The notes beneath the pieces were generated by a model. The model did not search any database. It saw nothing but the letters and a program-made list of their open reading frames with translations, and was not told the origin of the DNA. From Paroceanicella profunda (GTDB lineage: Bacteria > Pseudomonadota > Alphaproteobacteria > Rhodobacterales > Rhodobacteraceae), in assembly GCF_005887635.2 (NCBI RefSeq), contig NZ_CP040819.1, positions 372,001-436,000 of the forward strand: a stretch of 64,000 nucleotides of DNA, given 5' to 3'. This document shows positions 37,103 through 48,413 of the stretch, in pieces. The translations under genes were made by a program, and so were the position numbers. How positions within the stretch are numbered: position 1 is the first letter of the stretch; each line of letters starts with the position of its first letter.

Positions 37103-37312
37103 ATGACGGACACGACGCAACGCCTCACGGATCTGGAGATCCACGTGGCGCATCAGGAGATGGTGATCACCGAGCTTTCGGAGACCGTGAGCCGGCAATG
37201 GTCGGAAATCGACATGCTCAAGCGCAGCCTGACCCGGCTGGTCGAACGCCTGAACGACCGGGCGGACAGCGGCGACGCGCCGCCCGCCCACCAGCCGCCG
37301 CCGCACTGGTAG
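37103..37312 (+). CDS. slyX: SlyX family protein
   Basis: This 69-residue coiled-coil protein begins [20 protein letters not shown] and ends with the family's PPPHW-type tail. Length and heptad pattern match SlyX proteins, whose function is unknown. It is a monocistronic gene, separated from usg by a hairpin terminator. Confidence 0.9.
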   Translation: MTDTTQRLTDLEIHVAHQEMVITELSETVSRQWSEIDMLKRSLTRLVERLNDRADSGDAPPAHQPPPHW

Positions 37313-37336
37313 GCCCTGCCCCGGCGCGTCACCGCG

Positions 37337-37376
37337 GGCCGGGCTGCGCGGGAGCCTCCTCCCGCCCAGCCCGGCC
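37337..37376. terminator. Convergent hairpin between slyX and usg
   Basis: GGCCGGGCTG pairs with CAGCCCGGCC, with an inner GCGGGAG/CTCCCGC stem after one C-C mismatch. The hairpin lies 24 bp after the slyX stop and 22 bp from the usg stop, so it can serve both. No T tract is seen. Confidence 0.6.
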
Positions 37377-37398
37377 TCGTGTCGCCGCCGCGGGCGGC

Positions 37399-37674
37399 TC
37401 AGTTCAGCAGGAACTCTCCGTCAACCTTGCGCCATTCTCCCGGCCGGATCAGGCGGCGGTGGCAATAAACCACCGAATGCAGCGGCCCCTCGATCTCGTC
37501 ACGCCAGAAGTCCAGGAACTTGCGCAATCGCGGGAACTTCGGCGCCAGATCGTACTCCTGCCAGACGAAGATCTGCAGGACGGCCTTCGCGTCCGGCATC
37601 CGGTAGAAGATCTGCGCCGTGGTCAGGCCATGACCGGACAGCATCAGCTCGGTTTCCGACAGAGATGGTTTCAT
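37399..37674 (-). CDS. usg: Usg family protein
   Basis: This protein is 91 residues from the ATG at 37674, chosen because AAGGGG precedes it rather than the upstream ATG at 37692. The sequence ETELMLSGHGLTTAQIFYRM followed by LQIFVWQEYDLAPKFPRLRK and GPLHSVVYCHRRLI is the Usg signature, named after a gene near trpF in Caulobacter. Function is unknown. Confidence 0.9.
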   Translation of the reverse strand: MKPSLSETELMLSGHGLTTAQIFYRMPDAKAVLQIFVWQEYDLAPKFPRLRKFLDFWRDEIEGPLHSVVYCHRRLIRPGEWRKVDGEFLLN

Positions 37675-37802
37675 GCGACACCCCTTTTGCACTGCGTCAT
37701 GTGCAAAGCGTGCCGCGACAAGGTTAACGTGACAAGAAAATTTCGCTGAAAGCCGAAATAATTCAGGATGTTAGCAGCCATTTCCGCTGAGTGCTGCCAA
37801 AG

Positions 37803-40800
37803 TCAGAATTCCTCGACATGCATCACGCCATGCGCGGACTTGATCGCGCCGCGGATCTGGGGCGTGACCGGATAGGTCTCCTTCAGGGCGATCTCCACCT
37901 CGCCGGGCAGGTCCGGGTGCACGAGCACGAGATGCACCGGCCCGCGCCCGCGCGACATGCCCTTGCCGGCATCGTCCAGCCGCGCGCGAATGCTCTCCAC
38001 CGCGCCCGGCTCGTTGAGGAAGATGCGCAGGCCCGAGGCTGCGGCATCGGCCACGGCCATGTCCACCGGCTGGGCGGCGCGGGCGAGCAGCTTGAGCTGG
38101 TCGCCCTGCGGCTCGGCCTCCACCGTCAGCACCACGTTGGAGCCGGGCTCGAGGAACTCGCGCGCCTGCTCCAGCGTGTCGGAGAAGACGGTGACCTCGA
38201 AGATCCCCGTGGGGTCGGAAAGCTGCACGAAGGCGAAGCGGTTGCCGCGGGCGGACTTGCGCTCCTGCCTCCCCGTCACCGAGCCGGCGATCTTGGCCAC
38301 CGTGGCCCCGCCGGCGCATTTCTGCACCAGTTCGGCGAAGGTGAGCACGCGCTTGCGCTTCAGCGGGCCCATGTAATCGTCCAGCGGATGGCCCGAGAGG
38401 TAGAAGCCCACGGCCTTCATCTCCTCGGCCAGCCGCTCGGTGGGCAGCCAGTCCTCCGGGTTGGGCAGGCGCGGGGCGGGCAGCGCCTCGCCCCCGTCAC
38501 CGAAGAGCGAGGTCTGCGCCGAATCCCGGTCCGCCAGGGTGGCTGCGGAATAGCCGATCAGCGCTTCGAGGCTCTCCAGCACCCGGCGGCGGTTCGGGTC
38601 CAGCTCGTCGAAGCCCCCCGCGCGGGCCAGCATCTCCAGCGGGCGCTTGCCGATGCGCTTCATGTCCACCTTGCGGGCGAAGTCGAACAGGTCGGTGAAG
38701 CCGGTGCCGCGCGCCTCCACGATCATCCGCATCGCTTCCACGCCCACGTTCTTCAGCCCGCCGAGCGCATAGACCACCGCGCCCTCCTTCACCGAGAAAG
38801 TGGCCTCGGAGCGGTTCACGCAAGGCGGGATCAGCGGGATCTCCAGCCGGCGGATCTCCTGCGCGTAGACATTGAGCTTGTCGGTGAGGTGGATGTCGCA
38901 GTTCATCACCGCGGCCATGAACTCCACCGGATGGTTGGCCTTCAGCCAGGCGGTCTGGTAGCTCACCACCGCATAGGCGGCGGCGTGGGACTTGTTGAAG
39001 CCGTAGTTGGCGAACTTCTCCAGCAGGTCGAACACCTCGGCGGCCTTGGCCGCGTCCACGCCGTTCTGCTTCGCGCCGTCCTGGAACTTCGGGCGCTCGG
39101 CGTCCATCGCCTCCTTGATCTTCTTGCCCATGGCCCGGCGCAAAAGGTCGGCGCCGCCGAGGGAGTAGCCGCCCATCACCTGGGCGATCTGCATCACCTG
39201 TTCCTGATAGACGATGATGCCCTGCGTCTCGGCCAGGATATGGTCGATCGAGGGGTGGAGGCTTTCGAGCTTCTCCTTCCCGTTCTTCACGTTGCAGTAT
39301 TTCGGGATGTTCTCCATCGGGCCGGGGCGGTAGAGCGCCACCAGCGCGATGATGTCCTCGATGCAGGTGGGGCGGAGCTGGCGCAGGGCGTCGCGCATGC
39401 CCGAACTTTCCACCTGGAACACCGCCACGGTCTGGGCCGAGGTGTAGAGGTCGTAGGTTGCCTTGTCGTCGAGCGGGATGGTGCCGATGTCGAGGCTGAT
39501 GCCGCGCAGGGAAAGCAGGTCGATGGCGTTCTGGATCACCGTCAGCGTCTTCAGCCCCAGGAAGTCGAACTTCACCAGCCCGGCCTGCTCCACCCATTTC
39601 ATGTTGAACTGGGTGGCCGGCATGTCCGAGCGCGGGTCCTGGTAGAGCGGCACCAGCTCGTCGAGCGGGCGGTCGCCGATCACCACGCCCGCGGCATGGG
39701 TGGAGGCGTTGCGCAACAGCCCCTCGAGCTTCTCGGCGAAGTCGAGCATGCGGGCGACGACCTCCTCCTCCCGCGCGGCCTCGCGCAGGCGCGGCTCCTC
39801 GATCAGCGCCTTGGCGATGGAGACCGGCTTCACCCCCTCCACCGGGATCATCTTCGACAGACGGTCGGTCTGCATGAAGGGCATCTGCAGCACGCGGCCC
39901 ACGTCGCGCACCGCGGCCTTGGAGAGCAGCGCGCCGAAGGTGATGATCTGCGCCACCTTCTCGCGGCCGTATTTCTCCTGCACGTAGTGGATCACCTCCT
40001 CGCGGCGGTCCATGCAGAAGTCGATGTCGAAGTCGGGCATCGACACGCGCTCGGGGTTCAGGAAGCGCTCGAACAGCAGCGAGTAGCGCAGGGGGTCGAG
40101 GTCGGTGATGGTGAGCGCGTAGGCCACGAGGCTGCCCGCGCCGGAGCCGCGGCCCGGCCCCACCGGGATGTCATGGTCCTTCGCCCATTTGATGAAATCG
40201 GCGACGATGAGGAAGTAGCCGGGAAAGCCCATGCCCTCGATGATGCCGAGCTCGTATTCCAGCCGCTTCTCGTATTCCTCCACCGGGGCGGCGTGCGGGA
40301 TCACCTCCAGCCGCCGGGCGAGGCCCTCGGCGGCCTGGCGGCGCAGCTCCTCCACCTCGTCCTCGGCGAAGCGCGGCAGGATGGGCTTGCGCGTGCGCAC
40401 CCGGAAGGCGCAGCGCCGGGCGATCTCCACCGTGTTCTCCAGCGCCTCCGGCAGGTCGTCGAAGAGGGCGGCCATCTCGGCCTGCGTCTTGAAGCAATGC
40501 TCGGGCGTGAGCCGGCGGCGCGGCGCGGCCTGGTCGACATAGGCGCCATCGGCGATGCACAGCAGCGCGTCATGCGCCTCGTACATCTCGCGGTTGGCGA
40601 AATGCACGTCGTTGGTGGCCACCAGCGGCAGCTCCAGCGCGTAGGCGAGCTCGACGAACCCGGGCTCGGTGGCGGCCTCGGCCTTCGTGCGCCGCTCCGG
40701 CGCCGTGCCGTGGCGCTGCACCTCGATGTAGAGCCGGCCGGGGAAGAGCCCGGCGAGCTTCTCGGTGAGGGCGCGCGCCTTGGCGCCCTGCCCGTCCTGC

Positions 40801-41243
40801 AGCAGCTGGCCCACCGGCCCGGCGGCGCCGCCGGTGAGGCAGATCAGCCCCTCGGCGTGGCGGGTGAGCTCGGGCAGGGTGATGTGGGGCTCGGCGTCCG
40901 GGCTGTCGAGGAAGGCGCAGGAGTTGAGCTTCATGAGGTTGAGATAGCCCGCCTCGTCCTGCGCCAGCAGCACGATGTCGCGCGGGGCGGGGGCCTTCTC
41001 GGTCGGGCTCGCGGCGGCGGCATAGGCGAGGCGCATCTGGCAGCCGATGATGGGCTGCAGCCCTGCCCCCGCGGCATACTCGGAAAACTCCAGCGCGCAG
41101 AAGAGGTTGCCCGTGTCGGTGACAGCCACGGCCGGCATGTCGTCTCCGGCGGCGAGCTTGGGGAGGGCCTTCGCCTGGATCGCGCCCTCGAGCAGCGAAT
41201 AGGCGGTGTGGGTGCGCAGGTGGATGAATCGCGGCGTGCTCAT
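37803..41243 (-). CDS. dnaE: DNA polymerase III alpha subunit
   Basis: This 1146-residue replicative polymerase starts from the ATG at 41243 ([20 protein letters not shown]). The N-terminal PHP domain keeps [13 protein letters not shown] and [18 protein letters not shown]. The polymerase catalytic motif is [20 protein letters not shown], with the metal-binding Asp residues, and [20 protein letters not shown] follows in the finger region. The C-terminal OB-fold begins near [20 protein letters not shown]. It is the essential housekeeping DnaE1 rather than the error-prone DnaE2. Confidence 0.98.
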   Translation of the reverse strand: MSTPRFIHLRTHTAYSLLEGAIQAKALPKLAAGDDMPAVAVTDTGNLFCALEFSEYAAGAGLQPIIGCQMRLAYAAAASPTEKAPAPRDIVLLAQDEAGYLNLMKLNSCAFLDSPDAEPHITLPELTRHAEGLICLTGGAAGPVGQLLQDGQGAKARALTEKLAGLFPGRLYIEVQRHGTAPERRTKAEAATEPGFVELAYALELPLVATNDVHFANREMYEAHDALLCIADGAYVDQAAPRRRLTPEHCFKTQAEMAALFDDLPEALENTVEIARRCAFRVRTRKPILPRFAEDEVEELRRQAAEGLARRLEVIPHAAPVEEYEKRLEYELGIIEGMGFPGYFLIVADFIKWAKDHDIPVGPGRGSGAGSLVAYALTITDLDPLRYSLLFERFLNPERVSMPDFDIDFCMDRREEVIHYVQEKYGREKVAQIITFGALLSKAAVRDVGRVLQMPFMQTDRLSKMIPVEGVKPVSIAKALIEEPRLREAAREEEVVARMLDFAEKLEGLLRNASTHAAGVVIGDRPLDELVPLYQDPRSDMPATQFNMKWVEQAGLVKFDFLGLKTLTVIQNAIDLLSLRGISLDIGTIPLDDKATYDLYTSAQTVAVFQVESSGMRDALRQLRPTCIEDIIALVALYRPGPMENIPKYCNVKNGKEKLESLHPSIDHILAETQGIIVYQEQVMQIAQVMGGYSLGGADLLRRAMGKKIKEAMDAERPKFQDGAKQNGVDAAKAAEVFDLLEKFANYGFNKSHAAAYAVVSYQTAWLKANHPVEFMAAVMNCDIHLTDKLNVYAQEIRRLEIPLIPPCVNRSEATFSVKEGAVVYALGGLKNVGVEAMRMIVEARGTGFTDLFDFARKVDMKRIGKRPLEMLARAGGFDELDPNRRRVLESLEALIGYSAATLADRDSAQTSLFGDGGEALPAPRLPNPEDWLPTERLAEEMKAVGFYLSGHPLDDYMGPLKRKRVLTFAELVQKCAGGATVAKIAGSVTGRQERKSARGNRFAFVQLSDPTGIFEVTVFSDTLEQAREFLEPGSNVVLTVEAEPQGDQLKLLARAAQPVDMAVADAAASGLRIFLNEPGAVESIRARLDDAGKGMSRGRGPVHLVLVHPDLPGEVEIALKETYPVTPQIRGAIKSAHGVMHVEEF

Positions 41244-41412
41244 GACACCCTGCATAGCGCGCCCTGCCCCGGCAGCGCCAGCACCGATGCGCGGGGCGCG
41301 GGCCCGCGGGGCGCAGCTGCCGTGGCGGCAAACATTTCCGTCCAATCAACGTCTTGCATTGGCCGGGCCGATGGGGCCTGATAACAGATGCGCGATCAGA
41401 CCGGGAGGGGCC

Positions 41413-41763
41413 GTGGGACGCCTGACGACACATGTTCTGGACACGGCACGCGGCTGCCCTGCCGCGGGGCTGCGCGTGGAGCTTTACCGCATCGCGGAGG
41501 GCGGGCGCCTTGCGCTGCTCGAGGCGGTGACGAACGCGGACGGCCGCTGCGACGCCCCGCTGCTGGCGGGCGATGCCTTCGTCGCGGGGGAATACGAACT
41601 GGTGTTCCACGCCGGCGCCTATCTCGACGAGACCGGCCCCACCGGCGAGGGACCGCGCTTTCTGAACCATATCCCGATCCGCTTCGGAATCGCGGAGGAC
41701 GGGCACTACCACGTGCCGCTGCTGCTCTCGCCCTTCGGATATTCCACCTACCGGGGGAGCTGA
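41413..41763 (+). CDS. uraH: 5-hydroxyisourate hydrolase
   Basis: This 116-residue transthyretin-like enzyme starts at a GTG (41413) that follows GGGAGGGG. It hydrolyses 5-hydroxyisourate in the second step of urate degradation. Signatures are [31 protein letters not shown] and the C-terminal tetrapeptide YRGS that distinguishes HIUase from transthyretin. It heads the purine cluster, 3 bp upstream of the xdhA start. Confidence 0.96.
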   Translation: MGRLTTHVLDTARGCPAAGLRVELYRIAEGGRLALLEAVTNADGRCDAPLLAGDAFVAGEYELVFHAGAYLDETGPTGEGPRFLNHIPIRFGIAEDGHYHVPLLLSPFGYSTYRGS

Positions 41764-41766
41764 GCC

Positions 41767-43176
41767 ATGCGCGACGAGCTGACCTTCCTGCTCAACGGCG
41801 AGGAACTGCGCCTGCGCGATGCGCCGGCCAGCCTCACCCTGCTCGACTTCCTGCGCGAGCGCCGCGGCCTCACCGGCACCAAGGAGGGCTGCAACGAGGG
41901 CGATTGCGGCGCCTGCACCGTGGCGCTCGGCCGGCTGGAGGAGGGGCGGCTGGTGCAGGAGGCGGTGAACGCCTGCATCCTGTTCCTGCCCCAGCTCGAG
42001 GGCCGCTCGGTGCGCACCGTCGAGGGGCTGTCGGAGGATGGCTCCGACCCCGTGCAGCAGGCGATGGTGGCCGAGCACGGCTCGCAATGCGGCTTCTGCA
42101 CCCCCGGATTCGTGATGTCGATGCATGCCGCCCGCCACCAGGGCCGGCGCGACCATGACACGGTGCTGGCCGGAAACCTCTGCCGCTGCACCGGCTACGG
42201 CCCCATCGTGCGCGCGGCCGAAGCCGTGGCCGACGCGCCCCCCGCCCCCTGGATCGGCGCCGACACGGCGGCCCTCGCCGCGCTGGCGCATGACGAGGAC
42301 GTGGCCATCGAGGGCGGCATGGTGCCCGCCTCGCTCCAGAGCCTCGCCGCCATCCTCGCGCGCGAGCCCGGGGCGGTGCCGGTGGCCGGCGGCACGGACG
42401 TGGGCCTCTGGGTCACCAAGTCGATGCGCGACATCGAGCCGGCGGTGTTCCTGCACAGGGTCGCCGAGCTCACCGCCGTGAGCGAGGACGAGAGCGGCCT
42501 CACCATTGGCGCCGGAGTCACCATCACCCGGCTGCGCGGGCTGATGGCCGGGCGCTATCCCGATTTCGCCGAGCTGCTGCGCCGCTACGGCTCGGTGCAG
42601 GTGCGCAATGCCGCGACCCTGGGCGGCAACATCGCCAACGGCTCGCCCATCGGCGACAGCCCGCCGGCGCTGATCGCCCTCGGCGCCACGGTCTCGCTGC
42701 TGGGGCCGGACGGGCCGCGCACCCTGCCGCTGGAGGCCTTCTTCCTCGCCTACGGCCAGCAGGACCGCAACGCGGGCGAGATCGTCACCGCCGTGCACAT
42801 TCCCGCCGGGCCGGACGCCCTGCGCTGCTACAAGGTCTCCAAGCGCTTCGACCAGGACATCTCGGCGGTCTGCGGCTGTTTCAACATCCTCACCGAGGGC
42901 GGCACGGTTGCTTCCGCGCGCATCGCCTTCGGCGGCATGGCGGGCGTGCCCAAGCGCGCAGCGGCGGTGGAGGCCGCCCTCCTCGGACAGCCCTGGACGC
43001 GCGAGACGGTGGAGGCCGCACAGCGCGCCTTCGCGGAGGATTTCACCCCGCTGTCGGACATGCGCGCCTCCGCCGCCTACCGCCTGCGCGTGGCGCAGAA
43101 CCTGCTGATGCGCGCCTGGGAGGAAGACCAGGGCCCGCTCTCGCGTACCCGCCTCGCGGGCCGGGGGGCGGCATGA
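41767..43176 (+). CDS. xdhA: Xanthine dehydrogenase small subunit (FeS/FAD)
   Basis: This 469-residue subunit fuses two 2Fe-2S domains to an FAD domain. The plant-type cluster has [19 protein letters not shown], and the second cluster has [11 protein letters not shown] and [16 protein letters not shown] binding uses [15 protein letters not shown] and [20 protein letters not shown]. It passes electrons from the Mo centre of XdhB to NAD+. The stop overlaps the xdhB start by 4 bp. Confidence 0.97.
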   Translation: MRDELTFLLNGEELRLRDAPASLTLLDFLRERRGLTGTKEGCNEGDCGACTVALGRLEEGRLVQEAVNACILFLPQLEGRSVRTVEGLSEDGSDPVQQAMVAEHGSQCGFCTPGFVMSMHAARHQGRRDHDTVLAGNLCRCTGYGPIVRAAEAVADAPPAPWIGADTAALAALAHDEDVAIEGGMVPASLQSLAAILAREPGAVPVAGGTDVGLWVTKSMRDIEPAVFLHRVAELTAVSEDESGLTIGAGVTITRLRGLMAGRYPDFAELLRRYGSVQVRNAATLGGNIANGSPIGDSPPALIALGATVSLLGPDGPRTLPLEAFFLAYGQQDRNAGEIVTAVHIPAGPDALRCYKVSKRFDQDISAVCGCFNILTEGGTVASARIAFGGMAGVPKRAAAVEAALLGQPWTRETVEAAQRAFAEDFTPLSDMRASAAYRLRVAQNLLMRAWEEDQGPLSRTRLAGRGAA

Positions 43177-45539
43177 GCGGCGGCGACGATCTCATCACCC
43201 GCGGCACGCCCGACGCGGCGGTGGTGCCCGGCGCCGGCCACCCGCGCGCTGCCCCCGGCGTGGGCCATCCGCACCCGCATGACAGCGCGCCGGCGCATGT
43301 CTCGGGCCGCGCGCTCTACACCGATGACATCCCCGCCCCGCGCGGCTGCCTGCACCTCGCCTTCGGCCTGTCGGAGCGGGCCCGGGCGCGCATCCTGTCG
43401 GTGGACCTCGCCCCGGTGCGCGCCATGCCCGGCGTGGTGGACGTGTTCACCGCCGGGGACCTTCCCTTCGCCAATGACGTCTCGCCCTCCGGCGATCATG
43501 AGCCGCTGCTCGCCACCGGCGAGGTGTTCTTCCACGGCCAGCCGCTCTTTGCCGTGGTGGCGGAGAGCCATCACCTCGCGCGCCGCGCCGCCCGGGCCGC
43601 GGCGGTGGTCTACGAGGACCTCCCGGCCCTGCTCAGCATCGATGACGCGCTCGCCGCCGGCTCCCGGCTGGAAGAGCCCATCGTGATCTCGCGCGGCGAC
43701 TGGGAGGCCGGCATCGCCGCCGGCGCCCATGTGATCGAGGGCCGGCTGGAGCTGGGCGGGCAGGAGCATTTCTACCTCGAGGGCCAGGCCGCCCTCGCCC
43801 TGCCGAGGGAGGACGGGATGCATGTGCATTCCTCCACCCAGCACCCCAGCGAGATCCAGCACAAGGTGGCCGAGGCGCTCGGCCTGCCCTTCGCCGCGGT
43901 GACCGTGGAGACCCGGCGCATGGGCGGCGGTTTCGGCGGCAAGGAGAGCCAGGGCAACGCGCTGGCCTGCGCCGCGGCCGTCGCGGCCCGCCGCACCGGC
44001 CGCCCCTGCCGCATGCGCTATGATCGCGACGACGACATGCGCATCACCGGCAAGCGCCACGAGGCCCGCATCGACTACCGCTGCGGCTTCGACGGCGAGG
44101 GCCGCATCACCGGCATCCGCTTCGAGCAGTACATCCGCTGCGGCTGGTCGCAGGATCTCTCCCTCGCCGTGGCCGACCGCTCGGTGCTGCACGCGGACAA
44201 TGCCTATTACCTGCCCGCGGTGCAGATCACCTCCGAGCGGCTGGTGACCAACACCGTTTCCAACACCGCCTTCCGCGGCTTCGGCGGCCCGCAGGGGCTG
44301 GTGGGCATCGAGCGGGTGATGGACCATATCGCCGCCACCTTGCGCGCCGACCCGCTCGCCGTGCGCCAGGCGAATCTCTACGGCGGCCCCGGCCGGCTCA
44401 CCACGCCCTACCTGATGGAGGTGACCGACAACATCGCCCCCGAGCTGGTCGCCACCCTCGCCGAGCGCGCCGATTACCACGCCCGCCGCGCCGCCATCGA
44501 GGCGGAGAACGCCGCCGGCCCGGTCATCCGCCGCGGAATAGCACTCACCCCGGTGAAGTTCGGCATCTCCTTCACCCTCACCCACCTGAACCAGGCCGGC
44601 GCGCTGGTGCATGTCTATACCGACGGCTCCATCCACCTGAACCACGGCGGCACCGAGATGGGCCAGGGGCTGAACATGAAGGTGGCCCAGGTGGCGGCGG
44701 AGGTGTTCGGCCAGCCGGTCTCCGCCGTGCGCATCACCCCCACCCACACCGGCAAGGTGCCTAACACCTCCGCCACCGCCGCCTCCTCCGGCTCCGACCT
44801 CAACGGCATGGCCACCCGCGCGGCCTGCGAGACCATCCGCGAGCGGCTCGCCGCCTTTGCCGCCGAGCGCTGGCAGGTGAGTGCCTCGGAGGTGCGTTTC
44901 GAGGAAGGCACGGTGCGCGTGGGCTCCGGCACCGTGGGCTTCGCCGAGCTCGCCCGCGCCGCCTACCAGGCCCGCGTGCAGCTCTCCGCCACCGGCTTCT
45001 ACGCCACCCCCCGCCTCCAATGGGACCGTCGCGCGGGGCGGGGCCGGCCGTTCTTCTACTTCGCCTATGGCGCGGCGGTGACGGAAGTCGCGCTCGACAC
45101 GCTCACCGGCGAGAACCGCATCCTGCGCACCGACATCCTGCATGACGTGGGCCGCTCGCTGAACCCGGCCATCGACATCGGCCAGATCGAGGGCGGCTAC
45201 GTGCAGGGCGCGGGCTGGCTGATGACCGAGGAACTGGTGTGGGACAAGGCGGGCCGCCTCACCACCCACGCCCCCTCCACCTACAAGATCCCAGCTTGCT
45301 CCGACCGCCCGCGCGCCCTCACCATCGCGCTCTGGAAGGGCGACAACCCGGAAGACACGATCTACCGCTCCAAGGCGGTGGGCGAGCCGCCCTTCATGCT
45401 GGGCACCTCCGCCTTCCTCGCGCTCTCGCATGCCGTCGCCTCCTGCGGCGACGGCACGCTCTACCCCGCGCTCGACGCCCCGGCCACGCCGGAGCGCCTG
45501 CTGCGCGCCGTGGATGCCCAGCGGGGCCGGGCATGGTGA
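43173..45539 (+). CDS. xdhB: Xanthine dehydrogenase molybdopterin-binding subunit
   Basis: This 788-residue subunit binds the molybdenum cofactor and oxidises hypoxanthine and xanthine to urate. It has [39 protein letters not shown] and the catalytic glutamate in [18 protein letters not shown]. The substrate arginine lies in the RGFGG segment. It is of the Rhodobacter capsulatus XdhB type and depends on XdhC for sulfurated cofactor insertion. Confidence 0.97.
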   Translation: MSGGDDLITRGTPDAAVVPGAGHPRAAPGVGHPHPHDSAPAHVSGRALYTDDIPAPRGCLHLAFGLSERARARILSVDLAPVRAMPGVVDVFTAGDLPFANDVSPSGDHEPLLATGEVFFHGQPLFAVVAESHHLARRAARAAAVVYEDLPALLSIDDALAAGSRLEEPIVISRGDWEAGIAAGAHVIEGRLELGGQEHFYLEGQAALALPREDGMHVHSSTQHPSEIQHKVAEALGLPFAAVTVETRRMGGGFGGKESQGNALACAAAVAARRTGRPCRMRYDRDDDMRITGKRHEARIDYRCGFDGEGRITGIRFEQYIRCGWSQDLSLAVADRSVLHADNAYYLPAVQITSERLVTNTVSNTAFRGFGGPQGLVGIERVMDHIAATLRADPLAVRQANLYGGPGRLTTPYLMEVTDNIAPELVATLAERADYHARRAAIEAENAAGPVIRRGIALTPVKFGISFTLTHLNQAGALVHVYTDGSIHLNHGGTEMGQGLNMKVAQVAAEVFGQPVSAVRITPTHTGKVPNTSATAASSGSDLNGMATRAACETIRERLAAFAAERWQVSASEVRFEEGTVRVGSGTVGFAELARAAYQARVQLSATGFYATPRLQWDRRAGRGRPFFYFAYGAAVTEVALDTLTGENRILRTDILHDVGRSLNPAIDIGQIEGGYVQGAGWLMTEELVWDKAGRLTTHAPSTYKIPACSDRPRALTIALWKGDNPEDTIYRSKAVGEPPFMLGTSAFLALSHAVASCGDGTLYPALDAPATPERLLRAVDAQRGRAW

Positions 45540-45633
45540 CCCGGGGGATCTCCGCTCCCGCGGCGTCTGTTCCCGGGGTCGTCGCCCGGCCCGGGGTCGC
45601 CCCCGCCGGGACGGCGCGCGGCCTGTGCCGCGC

Positions 45634-46641
45634 ATGACCGCGGGGATCGACATCGACGCCCTCGGTGCCGCGGTCGCGCGCGCGGGCTGCGTGGTGCGGG
45701 TGGTCGTGGCCGGCACCGGCGGCTCGGCCCCGCGCGAGGCGGGGGCTGCGATGCTGGTCTGGCGGGACGGGCAGTCGGGCACCATCGGCGGCGGGGCGCT
45801 GGAGCTGGAGGCCACGGCCCGGGCGCGTGCGCTGCTGGAGGCCCCGGGCCCCTGGGCGCGGGCCGGCATGGCGCTGGCGCTGGGGCCCGCCCTGGGGCAG
45901 TGCTGCGGCGGCTCGGTGAGCCTGCTGCTCGAACGTTTCACCGCGCGGGAGGCCGACACCCTGGCGGCGCTGGTCCGCGGGGGAGCGTCGACGCTCGCCC
46001 GGCCCACCGCAAGCGGCGAGGCCCCGCTGGCCGGGGTCGCGCCGCCGCATGCGCCACTCGGGCTGCGGCGCCTGTTGCGGGCCGCGCGCGCGGGCGCATC
46101 GCAGGGCGGCGCGCTTGTGAGCGGCGGATGGGCGGTGGAGCCCGTGGCCGGCCGCGGCAGGCCCGTGATACTCTACGGCGCCGGGCATGTCGGCCGGGCG
46201 CTGGTGCATGCGCTGCAGGGCCTGCCCTACCGGGTGCTCTGGGTGGACACCGCGGCGGAGCGGTTTCCCGCCGCGGTGCCGGAGCATGCCGAGCGGCTGG
46301 TGGCGGTGAACCCGGCCGATGCCGTCCCCCTCGCCCCGCCGGAGGCCCGACACATCGTGATGACCTATTCGCATGCCCTCGACCTCGAGATCTGCCACCG
46401 GGTGCTGGCACGGCCCTTCGCCCGGCTGGGGCTGATCGGCTCGGCCTCCAAGGCCGCGCGCTTCCGCTCCCGCCTGAAGGCGCTCGGCCATTCAGAGGCG
46501 GCCATCGCCCGGCTGGACTGCCCGATCGGCGAGCGCGCGCTCGGCAAGGCCCCGGCCGCCGTGGCGCTGGGGATCGCCGTTGAACTGCTGCGCGAAGATG
46601 CCGCCGCCGCGGCCGCGCAGCCCCGGGAGGGCGTGGCATGA
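45634..46641 (+). CDS. xdhC: Xanthine dehydrogenase accessory protein
   Basis: This 335-residue molybdenum cofactor chaperone starts from the ATG at 45634. The N-terminal XdhC_CoxI domain has GTGGSAPREAGAAMLVWRDG and the QCCGGSV cysteines. The C-terminal Rossmann domain includes VILYGAGHVGRALVHALQG and RLGLIGSASKAARFRSRLKA. It binds and protects sulfurated Moco for XdhB. The stop overlaps the ABC ATPase start (ATGA at 46638), tying XDH maturation to the transporter transcript. Confidence 0.95.
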   Translation: MTAGIDIDALGAAVARAGCVVRVVVAGTGGSAPREAGAAMLVWRDGQSGTIGGGALELEATARARALLEAPGPWARAGMALALGPALGQCCGGSVSLLLERFTAREADTLAALVRGGASTLARPTASGEAPLAGVAPPHAPLGLRRLLRAARAGASQGGALVSGGWAVEPVAGRGRPVILYGAGHVGRALVHALQGLPYRVLWVDTAAERFPAAVPEHAERLVAVNPADAVPLAPPEARHIVMTYSHALDLEICHRVLARPFARLGLIGSASKAARFRSRLKALGHSEAAIARLDCPIGERALGKAPAAVALGIAVELLREDAAAAAAQPREGVA

Positions 46642-48143
46642 GCCTGCTCAGCATCCGCGGCCTCACCAAGGCCTATCCGGGCGTGATCGCCAATTCCGAC
46701 GTCTCCTTCGAGGTGGCCCCGGGCGAGGTGCACGCCCTGCTGGGCGAGAACGGCGCCGGCAAGTCCACCCTGGTGAAGACCATCTTCGGCCTCGTGCGCC
46801 CCGATGCCGGCGAGATGACCCTCTCGGGCCGGCCCTACGCCCCCGCCCGCCCGGGCGACGCGCGCGCCGCGGGCGTGGCCATGGTGTTCCAGCACTTCTC
46901 GCTCTTCGAGGCGATGAGCGTGGCGGAGAACATCGCGCTCGGTATGGAAGCCCGCCAGGCCGGGCGCGACCTGCCGGCGCGCATCCGCTCCGTCTCGGCG
47001 CAATACGGCCTGCCGCTCGACCCGGACCGGCTGGTGGGCGACCTCTCGGTGGGCGAGCGCCAGCGGGTGGAGATCGTGCGCTGCCTGCTGCAGGAGCCGC
47101 GCCTGCTGATCATGGACGAGCCCACCTCCGTGCTCACCCCGCAGGAGGTGGAGGTGCTCTTCGCCACCCTGCGCAAGCTCTCGGCCGAGGGCGTGGCCAT
47201 CCTCTACATCTCCCACAAGCTGGAGGAGATCCGCAGCCTGTGCGACCGCGCCACCATCCTGCGCGGCGGCCGGGTGGTGGGGAGCTGCGTGCCGGCCGAG
47301 GAGACCGCGAAATCCCTTGCCGAGGCGATGATCGGCAGCGCACTCGCCCAGCCGGTGGCGAAATCCCACGCGGTGGGGGGGGCGGTGCTGCAGCTCGCCG
47401 GCCTCTCCCTGCCCTCGCCGGACCCGTTCGGCACCACGCTGCGCGATGTCTCGCTCACGCTCTGCAAGGGCGAGATCCTCGGCATCGGCGGGGTGGCCGG
47501 CAACGGGCAGGAGGAGCTGCAGGCCGCGCTCTCGGGCGAACGCGCCGTGGCGCCGGGCATGATCGTGCTGCGCGGGCAGGAGATCGGCGCGCTTGGCCCC
47601 AACCGCCGCCGCGCCCTCGGCCTGTGCACCGCACCGGAGGAGCGGCTGGGCCATGCCGCGGCCCCCGAGATGACCCTCACCGAGAACGCCCTGCTCACCG
47701 GCCTCACCCGCCAGTGCCTCGCGCAGGGGGGGTTCGTGAAATGGCAGGCCACCACCGGCTTCGCCGAGGCCGTGGTGCGCCGCTTCGACGTGCGCACCCC
47801 GGGGGTGGACCACGCCGCCCGGGCGCTTTCGGGCGGCAACCTGCAGAAGTTCGTCGTCGGCCGCGAGGTGCTGCAGAACCCGGAGGTCCTGGTGGTCAAC
47901 CAGCCCACCTGGGGCGTGGACGCCGCCGCCGCCGCCGCCATCCGCGCCGCCCTCGTCAGCCTCGCCGCCGGCGGAGCGGCGGTGATCGTGATCAGCCAGG
48001 ATCTCGACGAGCTGATGGAGATCTCCGACAGGCTCTCCGTGCTCGCCGGTGGCCGCCTCTCCGAGCCGCGCCCGGCCGGAAGCCTCGGCATCGACGAGAT
48101 CGGCCTGATGATGGGCGGAAGCACCGTGAGGGCCGCACAGTGA
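46638..48143 (+). CDS. Purine/nucleoside ABC transporter, ATP-binding protein
   Basis: This 501-residue double ATPase is of the sugar/BMP-type importers (YufO/NupO-like). Domain 1 has LLGENGAGKSTLVKT (Walker A), LSVGERQRVEIV (signature) and LLIMDEPTSVL (Walker B). Domain 2 has the degenerate GGVAGNGQEELQAALS, ALSGGNLQKFVVGREVLQ and VLVVNQPTWGVD. It powers the two permeases encoded downstream. The link to purines rests on the xdh/guaD neighbourhood. Confidence 0.93.
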   Translation: MSLLSIRGLTKAYPGVIANSDVSFEVAPGEVHALLGENGAGKSTLVKTIFGLVRPDAGEMTLSGRPYAPARPGDARAAGVAMVFQHFSLFEAMSVAENIALGMEARQAGRDLPARIRSVSAQYGLPLDPDRLVGDLSVGERQRVEIVRCLLQEPRLLIMDEPTSVLTPQEVEVLFATLRKLSAEGVAILYISHKLEEIRSLCDRATILRGGRVVGSCVPAEETAKSLAEAMIGSALAQPVAKSHAVGGAVLQLAGLSLPSPDPFGTTLRDVSLTLCKGEILGIGGVAGNGQEELQAALSGERAVAPGMIVLRGQEIGALGPNRRRALGLCTAPEERLGHAAAPEMTLTENALLTGLTRQCLAQGGFVKWQATTGFAEAVVRRFDVRTPGVDHAARALSGGNLQKFVVGREVLQNPEVLVVNQPTWGVDAAAAAAIRAALVSLAAGGAAVIVISQDLDELMEISDRLSVLAGGRLSEPRPAGSLGIDEIGLMMGGSTVRAAQ

Positions 48144-48413
48144 CACACGTAACCACAGGCGCAGGGCCGGCGCGCACCGCCGCCGCGGCGGCGCGGACCG
48201 GCCGGGCCGGACACCACGCGAAGGCCCGCGGCGCGCATGACGTCCCCCGATGCGCCGCCACGGCGCGGATGGCCCGGCGCGGGCCCGGATATGAAGGAGG
48301 CGCGGTGAGAGCACACGTCGGAAGCCCCCCCCGAAAGAGCATCCTCTCCAGCCTGCGGCGGCTCCCCGGAGCCCGGCCCGGCCGGCCCCTGCCCCCTCTG
48401 ACGGGAGGCGCGG

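Noticed and set aside
37791..41381. A 1196-codon plus-strand open frame antisense to dnaE
   Set aside because: It is rich in His, Arg, Gly and Gln and mirrors the codon structure of dnaE on the opposite strand. The minus-strand DnaE has every polymerase motif.
43077..46007. A 976-codon minus-strand frame opposite xdhB and xdhC
   Set aside because: Low-complexity Gly/Ala/His-rich shadow of well-supported xanthine dehydrogenase genes.
48144..48413. A small gene between the ABC ATPase and permease 1 (ATGAAGGAGGCGCGGTGA region)
   Set aside because: The frame closes after a few codons and the surrounding sequence is unstructured and GC-rich; no protein is supported.
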